Assembly: GCF_003349955.1 (NCBI RefSeq)
Contig: NZ_QLKQ01000069.1
Location: 1-42,777, forward strand
Direction of reading: 5' to 3'
Source: Azospirillum brasilense
Lineage (GTDB): Bacteria > Pseudomonadota > Alphaproteobacteria > Azospirillales > Azospirillaceae
Length of the DNA: 42,777 nucleotides
The notes under the pieces were generated by a model. The model was given only the letters and a program-made list of their open reading frames with translations. It did not search any database and was not told where the DNA came from. The translations under genes and the position numbers were made by a program. Of this stretch, positions 8,843 to 19,140 are shown piece by piece. The first letter of the stretch is position 1. Each line of letters starts with the position of its first letter.

Positions 8843-10444
8843 TTATTGTTTCAAATCGACGCCGTAGAAACGATGGATGCCGAACGGGTCCATCTTGTAA
8901 TCGACCACATTCTTGCTCAGCGCCATGTGCACGACCGAATGCGCGACGGTCAGCCACGGGGCCTCTTCCTTGAAGATGACCTGCGCCTGCTCGTACAGCT
9001 TGGTGCGGGCGGCGATGTCGGTGGTGCGCTTGGCCTGGACGACGAGGTCGTCGAACTCCTTGTAGCACCACTTGGCGATGTTCGACCCGCCCGGACGCGC
9101 GGCCTCGCAGCCGAGCAGCACGTGCAGGAAGTTGTCGGGGTCGCCGTTGTCGCCGGTCCAGCCCAGCATGCCCATCTGGTGCTCGCCGGCCTGGAGGCGC
9201 TTGCGGTACTCGCCCCACTCGTACTGCACGACCTTGGCCTTGATGCCGACCTTGGCGAGGTCCGCCTGCATCATCTCGGCCATGCGCTTGGCGTTGGGGT
9301 TGTAGGGACGCTGCACCGGCATGGCCCACAGGTCGGTCTCGAAGCCGTCCGGGAAGCCGGCCTCGGCCAGCAGCTTCTTCGCGCGCTCCGGATCGTAGGG
9401 GTAGTCCTCGATCTCCTTGTTGTACGACCACATGGTCGGCGGGATCGGGTTCTTCGCCGGGACGCCGGCGCCCTGGTACACCGCGTCGACCACGGCCTTC
9501 TTGTCGATGGCCATGTTCAGCGCGCGGCGGACGCGCACGTCGTCGAAGGGCTTCTTGGTGACGTTGAAGGCGAGATAGCCGACGTTCAGGCCTTCCTGCT
9601 CCATCAGGGTGATGGCGCTGTCCTTCTTCATCGCCTCCAGATCGGCCGGGTTCGGGTACGGCACGATGTGGCACTCGCCGGCCTTCAGCTTGGCATAGCG
9701 GACGGCGGCGTCGGGCGTGATCGCGAAGACGAGGTTGTCGAGCTGCGCCTTGCCGCCCCAATACGGCTCGAACGCCTTGTAGCGGATGACCGCGTCCTTC
9801 TGGTAGGCGACGAACTGGAACGGGCCGGTGCCGATCGGCGCCTGATCGATCCTGTCGATCTGGTTCTTCTTCTGCAGGGTCTCGGCGTATTCGGCGGACT
9901 GGATGGGCGCGAAGGGCATCGCCAGATTGGCGATGAAGGGCGCCTCGACCTTGTTCAGCGTGAACTTGACCGTGTAGTCGTCGACCTTCTCGATCGACTT
10001 CAGCAGGTCCGGCATCGCCATGTCGTTGAAGTAGTCATAGGCGCCGCCGGACACCTTGTGGAAGGGGTGATCCTTCTTCCACTGACGGTTGAACGACCAC
10101 AGGACGTCGTCCGCGTTGGCGTCGCGGGTCGGCTTGAAGTCGTTGTTGCTGTGCCACTTCACACCCTTGCGCAGGTGGAACGTGTAGGTCAGCCCGTCCT
10201 CCGACACCTCCCACTTCTCGGCGAGGCCGGGGACCACCTTGGTGCCGCCGTACTCGAACTGCACGAGGTTGTTGTACACGGGCAGCGAGACGTCGAAGCT
10301 CGTTCCGGTCGTGTTGACCATCGGGTTGAAGTTTTCGGGGCTGCCCTCGGAGCAATAGACGAGGGTCTTGGCGGCCTGGGCCGGCGCAGCAAGCGCCAAG
10401 GTGGCGGCAACGCCGAGCCCGGCACCCAGCAGGATGCGCTTCAT
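8843..10444 (-). CDS. dppA: Periplasmic dipeptide-binding protein DppA
   Basis: 533 aa, a type-II (SBP_bac_5) solute-binding protein. A classic Sec signal peptide (M-K-R-I-L-L, hydrophobic core, cleavage after A-Q-A about residue 24) leads into K-T-L-V-Y-C-S-E-G-S-P-E-N-F-N-P, the DppA-like N-terminus. The ATG at 10444 has GGGAGG nine bases upstream; the longer open frame has no signal-peptide logic. Close to E. coli DppA in opening motif and length, so dipeptides are the likely ligand, although haem or ALA binding by relatives is known. First gene of dppABCDF. Confidence 0.95.
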   Translation of the reverse strand: MKRILLGAGLGVAATLALAAPAQAAKTLVYCSEGSPENFNPMVNTTGTSFDVSLPVYNNLVQFEYGGTKVVPGLAEKWEVSEDGLTYTFHLRKGVKWHSNNDFKPTRDANADDVLWSFNRQWKKDHPFHKVSGGAYDYFNDMAMPDLLKSIEKVDDYTVKFTLNKVEAPFIANLAMPFAPIQSAEYAETLQKKNQIDRIDQAPIGTGPFQFVAYQKDAVIRYKAFEPYWGGKAQLDNLVFAITPDAAVRYAKLKAGECHIVPYPNPADLEAMKKDSAITLMEQEGLNVGYLAFNVTKKPFDDVRVRRALNMAIDKKAVVDAVYQGAGVPAKNPIPPTMWSYNKEIEDYPYDPERAKKLLAEAGFPDGFETDLWAMPVQRPYNPNAKRMAEMMQADLAKVGIKAKVVQYEWGEYRKRLQAGEHQMGMLGWTGDNGDPDNFLHVLLGCEAARPGGSNIAKWCYKEFDDLVVQAKRTTDIAARTKLYEQAQVIFKEEAPWLTVAHSVVHMALSKNVVDYKMDPFGIHRFYGVDLKQ

Positions 10445-10580
10445 TCCTAACAACCTCCCGTGTTCGGTCGAATGGCCGCCCGTTCTTTTCGGCGGCCGGT
10501 GATGCGGGTTCATTTGGCGCGTGGCCGAATCGTCTGTCAACACGCAACCAAGCCGCATCACGCAAGCTCCACGGGCGGCG

Positions 10581-11048
10581 TCAGGCCAGACGGAACTTCA
10601 GGCGCGGCCCGATCTCCGTGAAGCCTTCGCGCTTATAGAATCGCAGGGAATCCGGCCACTCGGCGGCGGACGGCGCCCCCACCTCGACCCGCGTCCAGCG
10701 ATGGGCGCGGCCATGGTCGAGAACGGCCCGGATCAGCACCCGCCCCACTCCGGCGGAGCGCGACTCCGGTGTCACGTACAATTCCCGGATCGTCCCGAAC
10801 CGGCCCAGCGTGGAAATGCACGCCCCCTCCGACAGGGTCGCGACGCCGAGCGGGCGGCCCGCCCCATCCTCGGCCAGGAAGACCGTGTAGGACGCGCCGC
10901 CGCTCAGCAGGGATTCGGCGACGGCCAGCATGACGGCGCGCGGCGTGTCGTTCTGCCCGGCGGACAGTTCCGACAGCAGCGCCCCCACGAGGCCGGTGAC
11001 CACGCCCGCGTCGGCGAGACCGGCCTTTCGCACACGAACGTCATCCAT
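10581..11048 (-). CDS. GNAT-family N-acetyltransferase
   Basis: 155 aa. The acetyl-CoA binding motif A is visible as I-R-E-L-Y-V-T-P-E-S-R-S-A-G-V-G-R-V-L-I, followed by the C-terminal F-Y-K-R-E-G-F-T-E motif B end. Substrate unknown. The ATG at 11048 has GGGGGAGG six bases upstream; a GTG one codon earlier is possible. It lies 30 bp after the methyltransferase gene on the same strand, so they are probably cotranscribed. The 136-bp space before dppA should hold the dpp promoter. Confidence 0.88.
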   Translation of the reverse strand: MDDVRVRKAGLADAGVVTGLVGALLSELSAGQNDTPRAVMLAVAESLLSGGASYTVFLAEDGAGRPLGVATLSEGACISTLGRFGTIRELYVTPESRSAGVGRVLIRAVLDHGRAHRWTRVEVGAPSAAEWPDSLRFYKREGFTEIGPRLKFRLA

Positions 11049-11078
11049 CACCGGCCTCCCCCATCCCTTTTCTTGTGA

Positions 11079-11843
11079 TCAGCAAGCCTCCGCTTCGATG
11101 GTCAGGCTGTCCAGGAGAAAGCTGCCGTCCTCCAGGATGTCGAAGTGGCGGCGCACCTCGTCGGAGGCGAGGTCCTGCAGGGCCCGGATGGCCTGGGCGC
11201 GCAGGTCCGGGGTGGAGGTGCGGGCGGTCCAGACGGCGAACTCCATGCGCAGGCGGCGCGGCGTCAGGCCGGTCACCGCGAAGCCGGCGCGCGACAGGGC
11301 GGCCATCCATTCCGCGGCGCTGTAGTTGCGAACGTGCGAGGTGTCGCGCAGCAGTTCCACGGCCTGGAGGTGGGTATCCAGCAGCGGGTGGCCCGGCGAC
11401 ACGATGTCCACGAACACCGCCCGCCCGCCGGGGGCCAGCACCCGCCGCGCCTCGCGCAGGCCGGCCTCGGCGTTCAGCCAGTGATGGGCGCTGAAGCGGC
11501 TCAGCACCACGTCGAAATGGCCGTCCGGAAAGGGCAGGCGCTCGGCGGGGGCCTGGGTGGTGGTGATGTTGGTCAGCCCGCGCTCCGCCGCGTTGCGGGC
11601 GACCGCCTCCAGCATCGGGGCGGTGACGTCCACGGCGACCACCTCGGCGGCGTGGGGAGCGGCGCGGTAGGCGACGTGGCCGCCGCCGCAGCCGAGATCC
11701 AGCACGCGGGCGGCGTTCCGGCCGCGCAGCGCGTCCTCGATCTGCTCCAGGTCGGCGCCCGAGGCGTGGACGGCGCTGGTCACATAGGCGTCGGCGCGCT
11801 GGCCGTATTGCGCGGCGACGACGCCGTGGTGGCTGTTGGTCAT
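11079..11843 (-). CDS. SAM-dependent methyltransferase (UbiE/BioC-like class I)
   Basis: 254 aa. SAM-binding motif I V-L-D-L-G-C-G-G-G-H-V-A-Y, motif II V-D-V-T-A, a D-V-V-L-S-R-F-S-A-H-H-W motif and L-A-P-G-G-R-A-V-F-V-D give a typical Methyltransf_11 Rossmann domain over residues 20-170. Substrate not deducible. The start at 11843 (M-T-N-S-H-H-G) fits the family; upstream Met codons exist. It is divergent from the XRE regulator at 11956 with the palindrome 11926-11949 between them, suggesting control by that regulator. Followed after 30 bp by the GNAT gene. Confidence 0.85.
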   Translation of the reverse strand: MTNSHHGVVAAQYGQRADAYVTSAVHASGADLEQIEDALRGRNAARVLDLGCGGGHVAYRAAPHAAEVVAVDVTAPMLEAVARNAAERGLTNITTTQAPAERLPFPDGHFDVVLSRFSAHHWLNAEAGLREARRVLAPGGRAVFVDIVSPGHPLLDTHLQAVELLRDTSHVRNYSAAEWMAALSRAGFAVTGLTPRRLRMEFAVWTARTSTPDLRAQAIRALQDLASDEVRRHFDILEDGSFLLDSLTIEAEAC

Positions 11844-11925
11844 GGTGGCGATTCCGTTGGTGTTTGTTGGGGCGTGTCCGTTGTGATGACCCAGCATCGG
11901 GTTTCCGGCAAACTGGTACAAGGCA

Positions 11926-11949
11926 AGCGCTTATCCTGGTATAAGCGCT
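11926..11949. promoter_or_regulatory. Palindromic operator candidate between methyltransferase and XRE regulator
   Basis: Perfect 9-bp arms AGCGCTTAT / ATAAGCGCT separated by 6 bp, ending six bases before the ATG of the regulator. A related half-site CTGGTACAAG lies at about 11913 and CTGGTATAAG overlaps the palindrome, 22 bp apart (two helical turns). Position and symmetry suggest autorepression and control of the divergent operon. Confidence 0.6.
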
Positions 11950-11955
11950 GCCACC

Positions 11956-12753
11956 ATGAGTTCCGACGACGATGCCCGGCACCGGCTGGGCGCCTTCCTG
12001 CGCGCCCACCGGGAGCGGCTGACCCCGGCGGAGGCCGGCATCCCGCAGACGGGTTCCGCCCGCCGCCGCACGCCCGGCCTGCGGCGGGAGGAGGCCGCGC
12101 AGCTCTGCGGCCTCAGCCCGACCTGGTACACGTGGCTGGAACAGGGGCGCGAGGTCTCCGTCTCCCCCCAGGCGCTGGCACGCATCGCCGGGGCGCTGCG
12201 GCTGACCGCGGCGGAGCGCGCATACCTGTTCGAGCTGTCGCGCAAGCGCGATCCCGACGCCGACGCGAAGGATGGACCGGACCATCGCCCGGCCACGCTG
12301 CTGGCGGCGCTGGAGGTTGTGGCGGCGCCGGCCTACCTGCTCGACCGCGTCTGGACGGCGGTCGGCTGGAACGCGGCGGCGGCGCATCTCTTCTCCGGCT
12401 GGCTGGGCGGAGCGGAGCGGAACCTGCTGCGCTACGTCTTCCTCGATCCCACCGCGCGGGGCTTCATCGCCGACTGGGAGGACCGCGCCCGCCGGCTGCT
12501 CGCCGAGTTCCGCGCCGACACCGCCCGCCGCGCCGGAGATGCGGAGGTGACCGCCCTGGTCGACGGCCTGCGCGCGGCCTCGCCCCGCTTCGCCCGGCTG
12601 TGGCAGGACCAGGGCGTTCTGGAGCGCGAGGGCGGCACCCGCAGCTTCACCCATCCCCAGGACGGGACGCTGGTCTACGAACAAGTGACGTTGTGCCCCG
12701 CCGGACGATCCGACTACAAGCTGGTGATGCTGCTGGGGCCGCAGGCTCCGTAA
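11956..12753 (+). CDS. XRE-family regulator with MmyB-like ligand-binding domain
   Basis: 265 aa. N-terminal HTH (about 10-90) with the R-R-T-P-G-L-R-R-E-E-A-A-Q-L-C-G-L-S-P-T-W-Y-T-W-L-E-Q-G-R signature of the MmyB-like subgroup, then a PAS-like C-terminal domain (about 110-265) thought to bind a small hydrophobic ligand. The ATG at 11956 has no Shine-Dalgarno sequence because the palindrome occupies the leader, so the mRNA may be leaderless or nearly so. The EamA exporter starts 29 bp downstream. Many such regulators repress a neighbouring dehydrogenase or exporter; here the likely targets are the divergent methyltransferase-GNAT pair, itself and EamA. Confidence 0.9.
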   Translation: MSSDDDARHRLGAFLRAHRERLTPAEAGIPQTGSARRRTPGLRREEAAQLCGLSPTWYTWLEQGREVSVSPQALARIAGALRLTAAERAYLFELSRKRDPDADAKDGPDHRPATLLAALEVVAAPAYLLDRVWTAVGWNAAAAHLFSGWLGGAERNLLRYVFLDPTARGFIADWEDRARRLLAEFRADTARRAGDAEVTALVDGLRAASPRFARLWQDQGVLEREGGTRSFTHPQDGTLVYEQVTLCPAGRSDYKLVMLLGPQAP

Positions 12754-12782
12754 GACGCCCACCGACTTTCCCCGGACGCCCC

Positions 12783-13716
12783 ATGGACCGCCAGCCGCGC
12801 AACGCCGTCTTTACAGCCTATGCCCTGTATCTGCTCTCCTCGGCCTTCTTCGCCTCCAACGTGGTGATCGGACGGGCCGCGGCGGCCATCGTGCCGCCGG
12901 TCGGGCTGGCCTTCTGGCGCTGGGTGCTGGCCTTCCTGATGATCCTGCCGCTGGCCCTGCCCGGCCTGATCCAACACCGCCACGCCCTGCGCGCCTCGTG
13001 GAAGCGCTTTCTTCTGCTGGGCGCGCTGGCCCAGGGCGTGTGCGGCGCCGTCGTCTACATGGGGCTGGAGCGCACCAGCGCGACCAACGCCGCGCTGATC
13101 TACGCCACCAGCCCGGTCATCATCCTGATGATCGCCGCCCTGTGGCTGCGCGAAAAGGTGACGCCGCGGCAGGCGACGGGAATCGCCGTCGCCATGGCCG
13201 GCGTGCTGGTGATCCTGACCCGCGGCGACGCGCAGGCGCTGCTGCATTTGTCCTTCAACGCCGGCGACCTGCTGATCCTGGTGGGGTCGGCGACCTGGGC
13301 GGTCTACACGGTGCTGCTGCGCCAGACCCGCAGCTCGCTGCCGGTGGTGACGGTGTTCGCGGCGAACGCGCTGGCCGGTGTCGTCGTGCTCGCCCCCTTC
13401 TACGCGTGGGAGACGCTGGCCCTGCGCCCCGTCCCGCTGAGCCTGGACGCCGCCGTCCGCATCGCCGGGGTGGCGCTGTTCGCCTCGGTCCTGGCCTTCC
13501 TGACCTACCAGAAGACGATCAACCTGATGGGTCCGGCGCGGGCCGGCACCTCGCTCTACGTCATGCCGCTGTGGGCGGCGGTGGCGGCCTGGGCGCTGCT
13601 GGGCGAGCAGTTCCAGATGTTCCACCTGCTGGGCGTCCTGCTGGTGCTGCCGGGGGTGGCGCTTGCGACCCTGCCGCCACGCGCCACCCCCGCCAAGCCC
13701 GCCCCCGCCAAGCCGG

Positions 13717-13739
<23 letters not shown>
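12783..13739 (+). CDS. EamA/DMT-family transporter
   Basis: 318 aa with ten predicted TM helices in two EamA repeats (about 10-145 and 160-300). Repeat hallmarks include the F-W-R-W first-repeat motif, the A-L-I-Y-A-T-S-P-V end of repeat one, and A-G-T-S-L-Y-V-M-P-L-W-A in repeat two. Inner-membrane exporter or importer of metabolites; substrate unknown. The C-terminus is a low-complexity Pro/Ala/Lys tail. Starts 29 bp after the XRE gene on the same strand. Its last 23 bp overlap the convergent hutU gene. Confidence 0.9.
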
Positions 13740-15405
<1,666 letters not shown>

Positions 15406-15481
15406 GTGACTCGTCCCTCTCGAATTTTGCTTGATACGTTTGTTGTTTTCAGGCGGGAACAGTGCCACCACATCTGCTTTC

Positions 15482-15603
15482 CCCTCTCCCCTCTGGGGAG
15501 AGGGTTAGGGTGAGGGGGGTGCGCTTGTGCCGGACGTACCGCTATGCACATCCCCCTCACCGGCCCTCCGGGCCACCCTCTCCCCAGAGGGGAGAGGGCT
15601 ATA
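15482..15603. repeat. Paired inverted copies of the CCCTCTCCCC palindrome between hutI and hutU
   Basis: Two 10-bp-arm hairpins (15482-15504 and 15576-15598) in opposite orientation. The right copy is flanked by CCCTCACC and matches window positions 1-33; the left is followed by the complementary GGGTGAGGGGG. The whole unit is a large inverted repeat with about a 40-bp spacer, resembling a REP-like doublet. As it sits inside the hut transcript it may act as an intercistronic stabiliser or partial terminator. Confidence 0.75.
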
Positions 15604-15641
15604 GGCCGGCTCAGTTCCGTCCGCATTGCCCCGATGATACC

Positions 15642-16856
15642 TTACCCCTGGAGCGATTTCACCAGCCGCCCGCCCCGCACCACCGCCGCGCAGGGGTTGG
15701 CGCCCAGCCAGTAGCACAGCTCCGCCGGGTCGCCGACGTCCCACACCGCCAAGTCGGCGGCCTTGCCGGGTTCCAGCGTGCCGTAGGTGGCGGCCATGCC
15801 CAGCGCCTGGGCGGCGTTGCGGGTGACTCCGGCCAGCGCCTCCTGCGGGGTCAGGCGGAACAGGGTGCAGGCCATGTTCAGCATCAGCAGGAGCGACACG
15901 GCGGGCGAGGTGCCGGGGTTGCAGTCGGTGGACACCGCCATCGGCACACCGTGGCGCCGGAACAGCTCGATGGGCGGCAGCTTGGTCTCGCGCAGCGTGT
16001 AGAAGGCGCCGGGCAGCAGCACCGCCACCGTCCCGGCCATGGCCATCGCCCGCGCGCCCTCCTCGCTTGTGTGCTCCACATGGTCGGCCGACAGCGCGCT
16101 GTAGCGGGCGGCCAGCGCCGCCCCGCCGCCGTCCGAGAGCTGGTCGGCGTGCAGCTTCACCGGCAGGCCGAGCCGATGGGCGGTGTCGAAGACGCGGGCC
16201 GTCTGCTCCGGCGAGAAGGCGATCCGCTCGCAGAAGGCGTCCACCGCATCGAGCAGCCCCTCCTCCGCCAGGGTGGGCAGGATCGCGTCGCAGACCAGCG
16301 CGATGTAGTCGTCCGGCCGACCGGCGAACTCCGGCGGCAGGGCGTGGGCAGCCAGCCCGGTCGTCCGCACCGTGACGGGGAAGCGCTCGCCCAGCGCCCG
16401 CGCCGCCCGCAGCATCCGCCGCTCCGTGGCGAGGTCGAGACCGTAGCCGGACTTCACCTCCACCACCGTCACGCCCTCGGCCAGCAACGGTCGCAGGCGC
16501 ACGGCGGCGCTGGCGATCAGGCTCTCCTCGTCGGCGGCGCGGGTGGCGGCGACGGTCGAGGCGATGCCACCCCCGGCGCGCGCGATCTCTTCGTAGGTCG
16601 CTCCCTCCAGCCGCATTTCGAACTCGCGGGCGCGGTTGCCGCCGAAAACCAGATGGGTGTGGCAGTCGATCAGCCCCGGCGTCACCCAGCGCCCGCCCAG
16701 GTCATGCTCCTCGGCGGCGCGACCGGCGGGGCGGTCCCTGGCGGCGCCGATCCAGGCGATCCGCCCGTCCTTCACGGCGATCACCGCGTCCCGCAAGACG
16801 CCTCCCGGAGCCATGGTGGCCGCATGACCGTTGAACCACAGGCTGTCCCACTCCAT
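15642..16856 (-). CDS. hutI: Imidazolonepropionase HutI
   Basis: 404 aa, an amidohydrolase-superfamily enzyme opening the imidazolone ring to N-formimino-L-glutamate, third step of histidine degradation. Metal-binding H-x-H is in T-P-G-L-I-D-C-H-T-H-L-V-F, with later V-K-L-H-A-D-Q, S-A-D-H-V-E-H and S-T-D-C-N-P-G-T-S-P. The second of two adjacent ATGs (16856) is chosen because GGAGG lies five bases before it. First hut gene here, divergent from the ChbG-like gene at 16906 with a short 49-bp spacer. Confidence 0.96.
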   Translation of the reverse strand: MEWDSLWFNGHAATMAPGGVLRDAVIAVKDGRIAWIGAARDRPAGRAAEEHDLGGRWVTPGLIDCHTHLVFGGNRAREFEMRLEGATYEEIARAGGGIASTVAATRAADEESLIASAAVRLRPLLAEGVTVVEVKSGYGLDLATERRMLRAARALGERFPVTVRTTGLAAHALPPEFAGRPDDYIALVCDAILPTLAEEGLLDAVDAFCERIAFSPEQTARVFDTAHRLGLPVKLHADQLSDGGGAALAARYSALSADHVEHTSEEGARAMAMAGTVAVLLPGAFYTLRETKLPPIELFRRHGVPMAVSTDCNPGTSPAVSLLLMLNMACTLFRLTPQEALAGVTRNAAQALGMAATYGTLEPGKAADLAVWDVGDPAELCYWLGANPCAAVVRGGRLVKSLQG

Positions 16857-16905
16857 CATCCCCTCCCCGGCTTTGCGCCGCTGTCCGTCCCACCTTACCA
16901 TCGCC

Positions 16906-17781
16906 ATGCCCGACACCGACACCACCCCAGCCCCGCGCTCCGTGCATCCGGTCCTGCTCTGCGCCGATGACTACGGCCTTGCGCCCGGCGTCAACGAGGC
17001 CATCCGCGACCTCATCGCCGCCGGGCGCCTGACGGCGACCTCGGCCATGACGCTGTGCCCCTATTGGGCGGAGGGAGCGGCGCCGTTGAAGGAGCTGGCC
17101 GACAAGGCCGACGTCGGGCTGCATTTCACCCTGACCGACCAGCCGCCGCTGGGTTCCCTGCCCGGGCTGGCCCCGAACGGCAAGCTGCCGCCGCTGGGAC
17201 GGTTGATGAAACTGGCCTACAGCGGCGGCCTCGATCCCAAGGAAATCCAGGAAGAGCTGGCCCGCCAGATCGACGCCTTCGCCGCGGCCTGGGGCGGCCC
17301 GCCCGCCTACATCGACGGCCACCAGCACGTCCACCAGCTTCCCACCGTGCGCGACGCGGTCGCCGACGCCCTTGCCGCCCTGCCCGGCGCCTACGTCCGC
17401 CTGTGCGGAGAGCCGGTGACCGCGATTCTGCGCCGCGGTGTGGCGGTGCCGAAGACGCTGCTGATCGGCGGCCTCGGCGGCGGGCTGGCGCGGCTGGCGC
17501 GGGCGCGCGGCATTCCCGCCAACGACCGCTTCGCCGGGGTCTACGACTTCGCCGGACGCCAGCCTTTCCCCGACCTGATGGCGCGCTTCCTCGACCGTCC
17601 CGCCGGGCGGCTGCTGGTGATGGTCCATCCCGGCATCCCGGACGAAGCCCTGCGCCGCGCCGACCCGCTGGTGGAGCAACGCCGGGTGGAGCACGACTAT
17701 CTGAAGAGCCCGGCCTTCGCCGCCCTGCTCGCCGAGAAGAACATCCGGCTCGCCCGCTTCGCCGAATTCACGGCGCCCTGA
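16906..17781 (+). CDS. ChbG/HpnK (YdjC-like) family deacetylase
   Basis: 291 aa. Metal-site motifs A-D-D-Y-G-L near residue 21 and I-D-G-H-Q-H-V-H near 135 define the YdjC/ChbG fold (chitooligosaccharide or hopanoid N-acetylglucosamine deacetylation), with H-F-T-L-T in between and a late V-H-P-G. No signal peptide, so it acts in the cytoplasm. The next gene encodes a methyltransferase and the convergent one a GtrA-like protein, so glycolipid or surface-glycan tailoring is plausible. A hopanoid role (hpnK) is possible, but no hpn neighbours are present. Confidence 0.85.
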   Translation: MPDTDTTPAPRSVHPVLLCADDYGLAPGVNEAIRDLIAAGRLTATSAMTLCPYWAEGAAPLKELADKADVGLHFTLTDQPPLGSLPGLAPNGKLPPLGRLMKLAYSGGLDPKEIQEELARQIDAFAAAWGGPPAYIDGHQHVHQLPTVRDAVADALAALPGAYVRLCGEPVTAILRRGVAVPKTLLIGGLGGGLARLARARGIPANDRFAGVYDFAGRQPFPDLMARFLDRPAGRLLVMVHPGIPDEALRRADPLVEQRRVEHDYLKSPAFAALLAEKNIRLARFAEFTAP

Positions 17782-17962
17782 CGCAACCTCCCGTTTCGCC
17801 GCACCCTCCGGCGGCATAGTCCTGCCGGTCATTCTTGACCGCTGCGATTGTTCGCCCCTACCATCATTACGACACGGTCGGATCGAGGGGGCTCTTCCGT
17901 ACGAAGAGACGAACAACACAATCCCCTCGGCAAGAAACGGCCTACAAAAAGGGATGCGGGAC

Positions 17963-18730
17963 ATGCTGAACAACAGGGAGTCGTCCGGGCCACCGGACGC
18001 CCAGGGCTCCAGCGGCTGGGTCGATTTCTGGAACCGGCCCAACGCCATCTACGCGAACCAGCGCAACCTCGAAGCGCATTTCGCCTGCCTGCAGAACGAC
18101 CTCGACGCCCATCTTCCGGAGGGGGGGGCCGTCCTGGATTTCGGCTGCGGCGACGCGCTGGCGGCGGAAGCCATGGCCAAGCGCTGCCGGAACGTCTGGC
18201 TCTACGACGCCGCCCCCGCGGTGCGGCAACGGCTGCGCGACCGGCTGTCCGGCCATCCGGGAATCCGGGTTCTCGACGACGACGACCTCGCGGCCCTGCC
18301 GACAGGCAGCGTCGATCTGGTGCTGGCCGTCTCCGTGCTGCAATACATCCCGCGCGAGGAGCTGGAGGGCGTCCTTCACCGCTGGCGCCATCTGATCGGG
18401 GCGCGGGGGCGCATCCTGATTGCCGACGTGGTGGAGCCCGACACGCCGATGCTGCGCGACATCGCCAGCCAGCTCAGCATGGCGCGCCGGCACGGTTTCC
18501 TGATGGCGGCGCTGATGGGGCTGGGGCGCATGGCCCTGTCCGACTACCGCCGCATCCGGCGCGAGGCCGGCTTTTCCACCTACAGGCCGGCGGAGTTGCA
18601 GGCGCGTCTGTCCGCCGCCGGGCTGCGGGGCGACCGTCTGGCGAAGAACATCGGCCCGACGCCGCACCGCCATTCCTTCGTCGCGCAGCCCCTTCAGGCG
18701 GCCGGCGATCCGGCCTTGAAGGTCCAATAA
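17963..18730 (+). CDS. SAM-dependent methyltransferase
   Basis: 255 aa. Motif I A-V-L-D-F-G-C-G-D-A-L-A, acidic D-D-D-D-L, motif V-D-L-V-L-A-V-S-V-L-Q-Y-I, and G-R-I-L-I-A-D-V-V-E form a class I Rossmann methyltransferase. The N-terminus has W-V-D-F-W-N-R-P-N-A-I-Y-A. I chose ATG 17963 because AAGGGA lies eight bases upstream; an in-frame ATG at 17954 has no spacing for that site. The C-terminal 37 bp overlap the convergent GtrA gene. Substrate unknown; context suggests lipid or sugar modification. Confidence 0.82.
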   Translation: MLNNRESSGPPDAQGSSGWVDFWNRPNAIYANQRNLEAHFACLQNDLDAHLPEGGAVLDFGCGDALAAEAMAKRCRNVWLYDAAPAVRQRLRDRLSGHPGIRVLDDDDLAALPTGSVDLVLAVSVLQYIPREELEGVLHRWRHLIGARGRILIADVVEPDTPMLRDIASQLSMARRHGFLMAALMGLGRMALSDYRRIRREAGFSTYRPAELQARLSAAGLRGDRLAKNIGPTPHRHSFVAQPLQAAGDPALKVQ

Positions 18731-19140
18731 CGGTTCGCGCCGAAGCTCCACAGCATCACGAGCGCCGTGGCGGTCAGCTGGGCCGGCAGGTAATGCAGGC
18801 CCAGCCGCTGGGCCAAGGCCCACATGATGGCGCTGTTCACGCACAGCCCCACCGCTGCGACGGCCACGAACTTCGTGGCGGTGGGCAGATGATCCTGCTC
18901 GCTGCGGAAGACATGGCCGTAGTTCAGCAGATAGCTGATGACGCCGCCGACGAGGAATCCCGCCGCCGAGGCCAGGACCGGCGGGGCCGCCGCCAGCTCC
19001 GACAGGGCGATCAGCACGACGTAATGGCCGACCGCCGCCGCGCAGCCGACCAGCGCGAAGAGCAGGAACTGCACCAGCGGCGCGTGCGCCGTCCGCCCCC
19101 CGGTGAGTTTTCCGCCGGTCAATCCTCGTTCTCGACCCAT
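18694..19140 (-). CDS. GtrA-like membrane protein
   Basis: 148 aa with four TM helices and the GtrA features F-L-L-F-A-L-V-G, S-Y-L-L-N-Y-G-H-V-F and the C-terminal F-G-A-N-R-Y-W-T-F. GtrA-family proteins are thought to flip or help transfer polyprenyl-linked sugars. The ATG at 19140 overlaps the upstream ligase gene by 22 bp; a TTG or later start cannot be excluded because the first 15 residues are not hydrophobic. The 3' end overlaps the methyltransferase on the other strand. Confidence 0.85.
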   Translation of the reverse strand: MGRERGLTGGKLTGGRTAHAPLVQFLLFALVGCAAAVGHYVVLIALSELAAAPPVLASAAGFLVGGVISYLLNYGHVFRSEQDHLPTATKFVAVAAVGLCVNSAIMWALAQRLGLHYLPAQLTATALVMLWSFGANRYWTFKAGSPAA

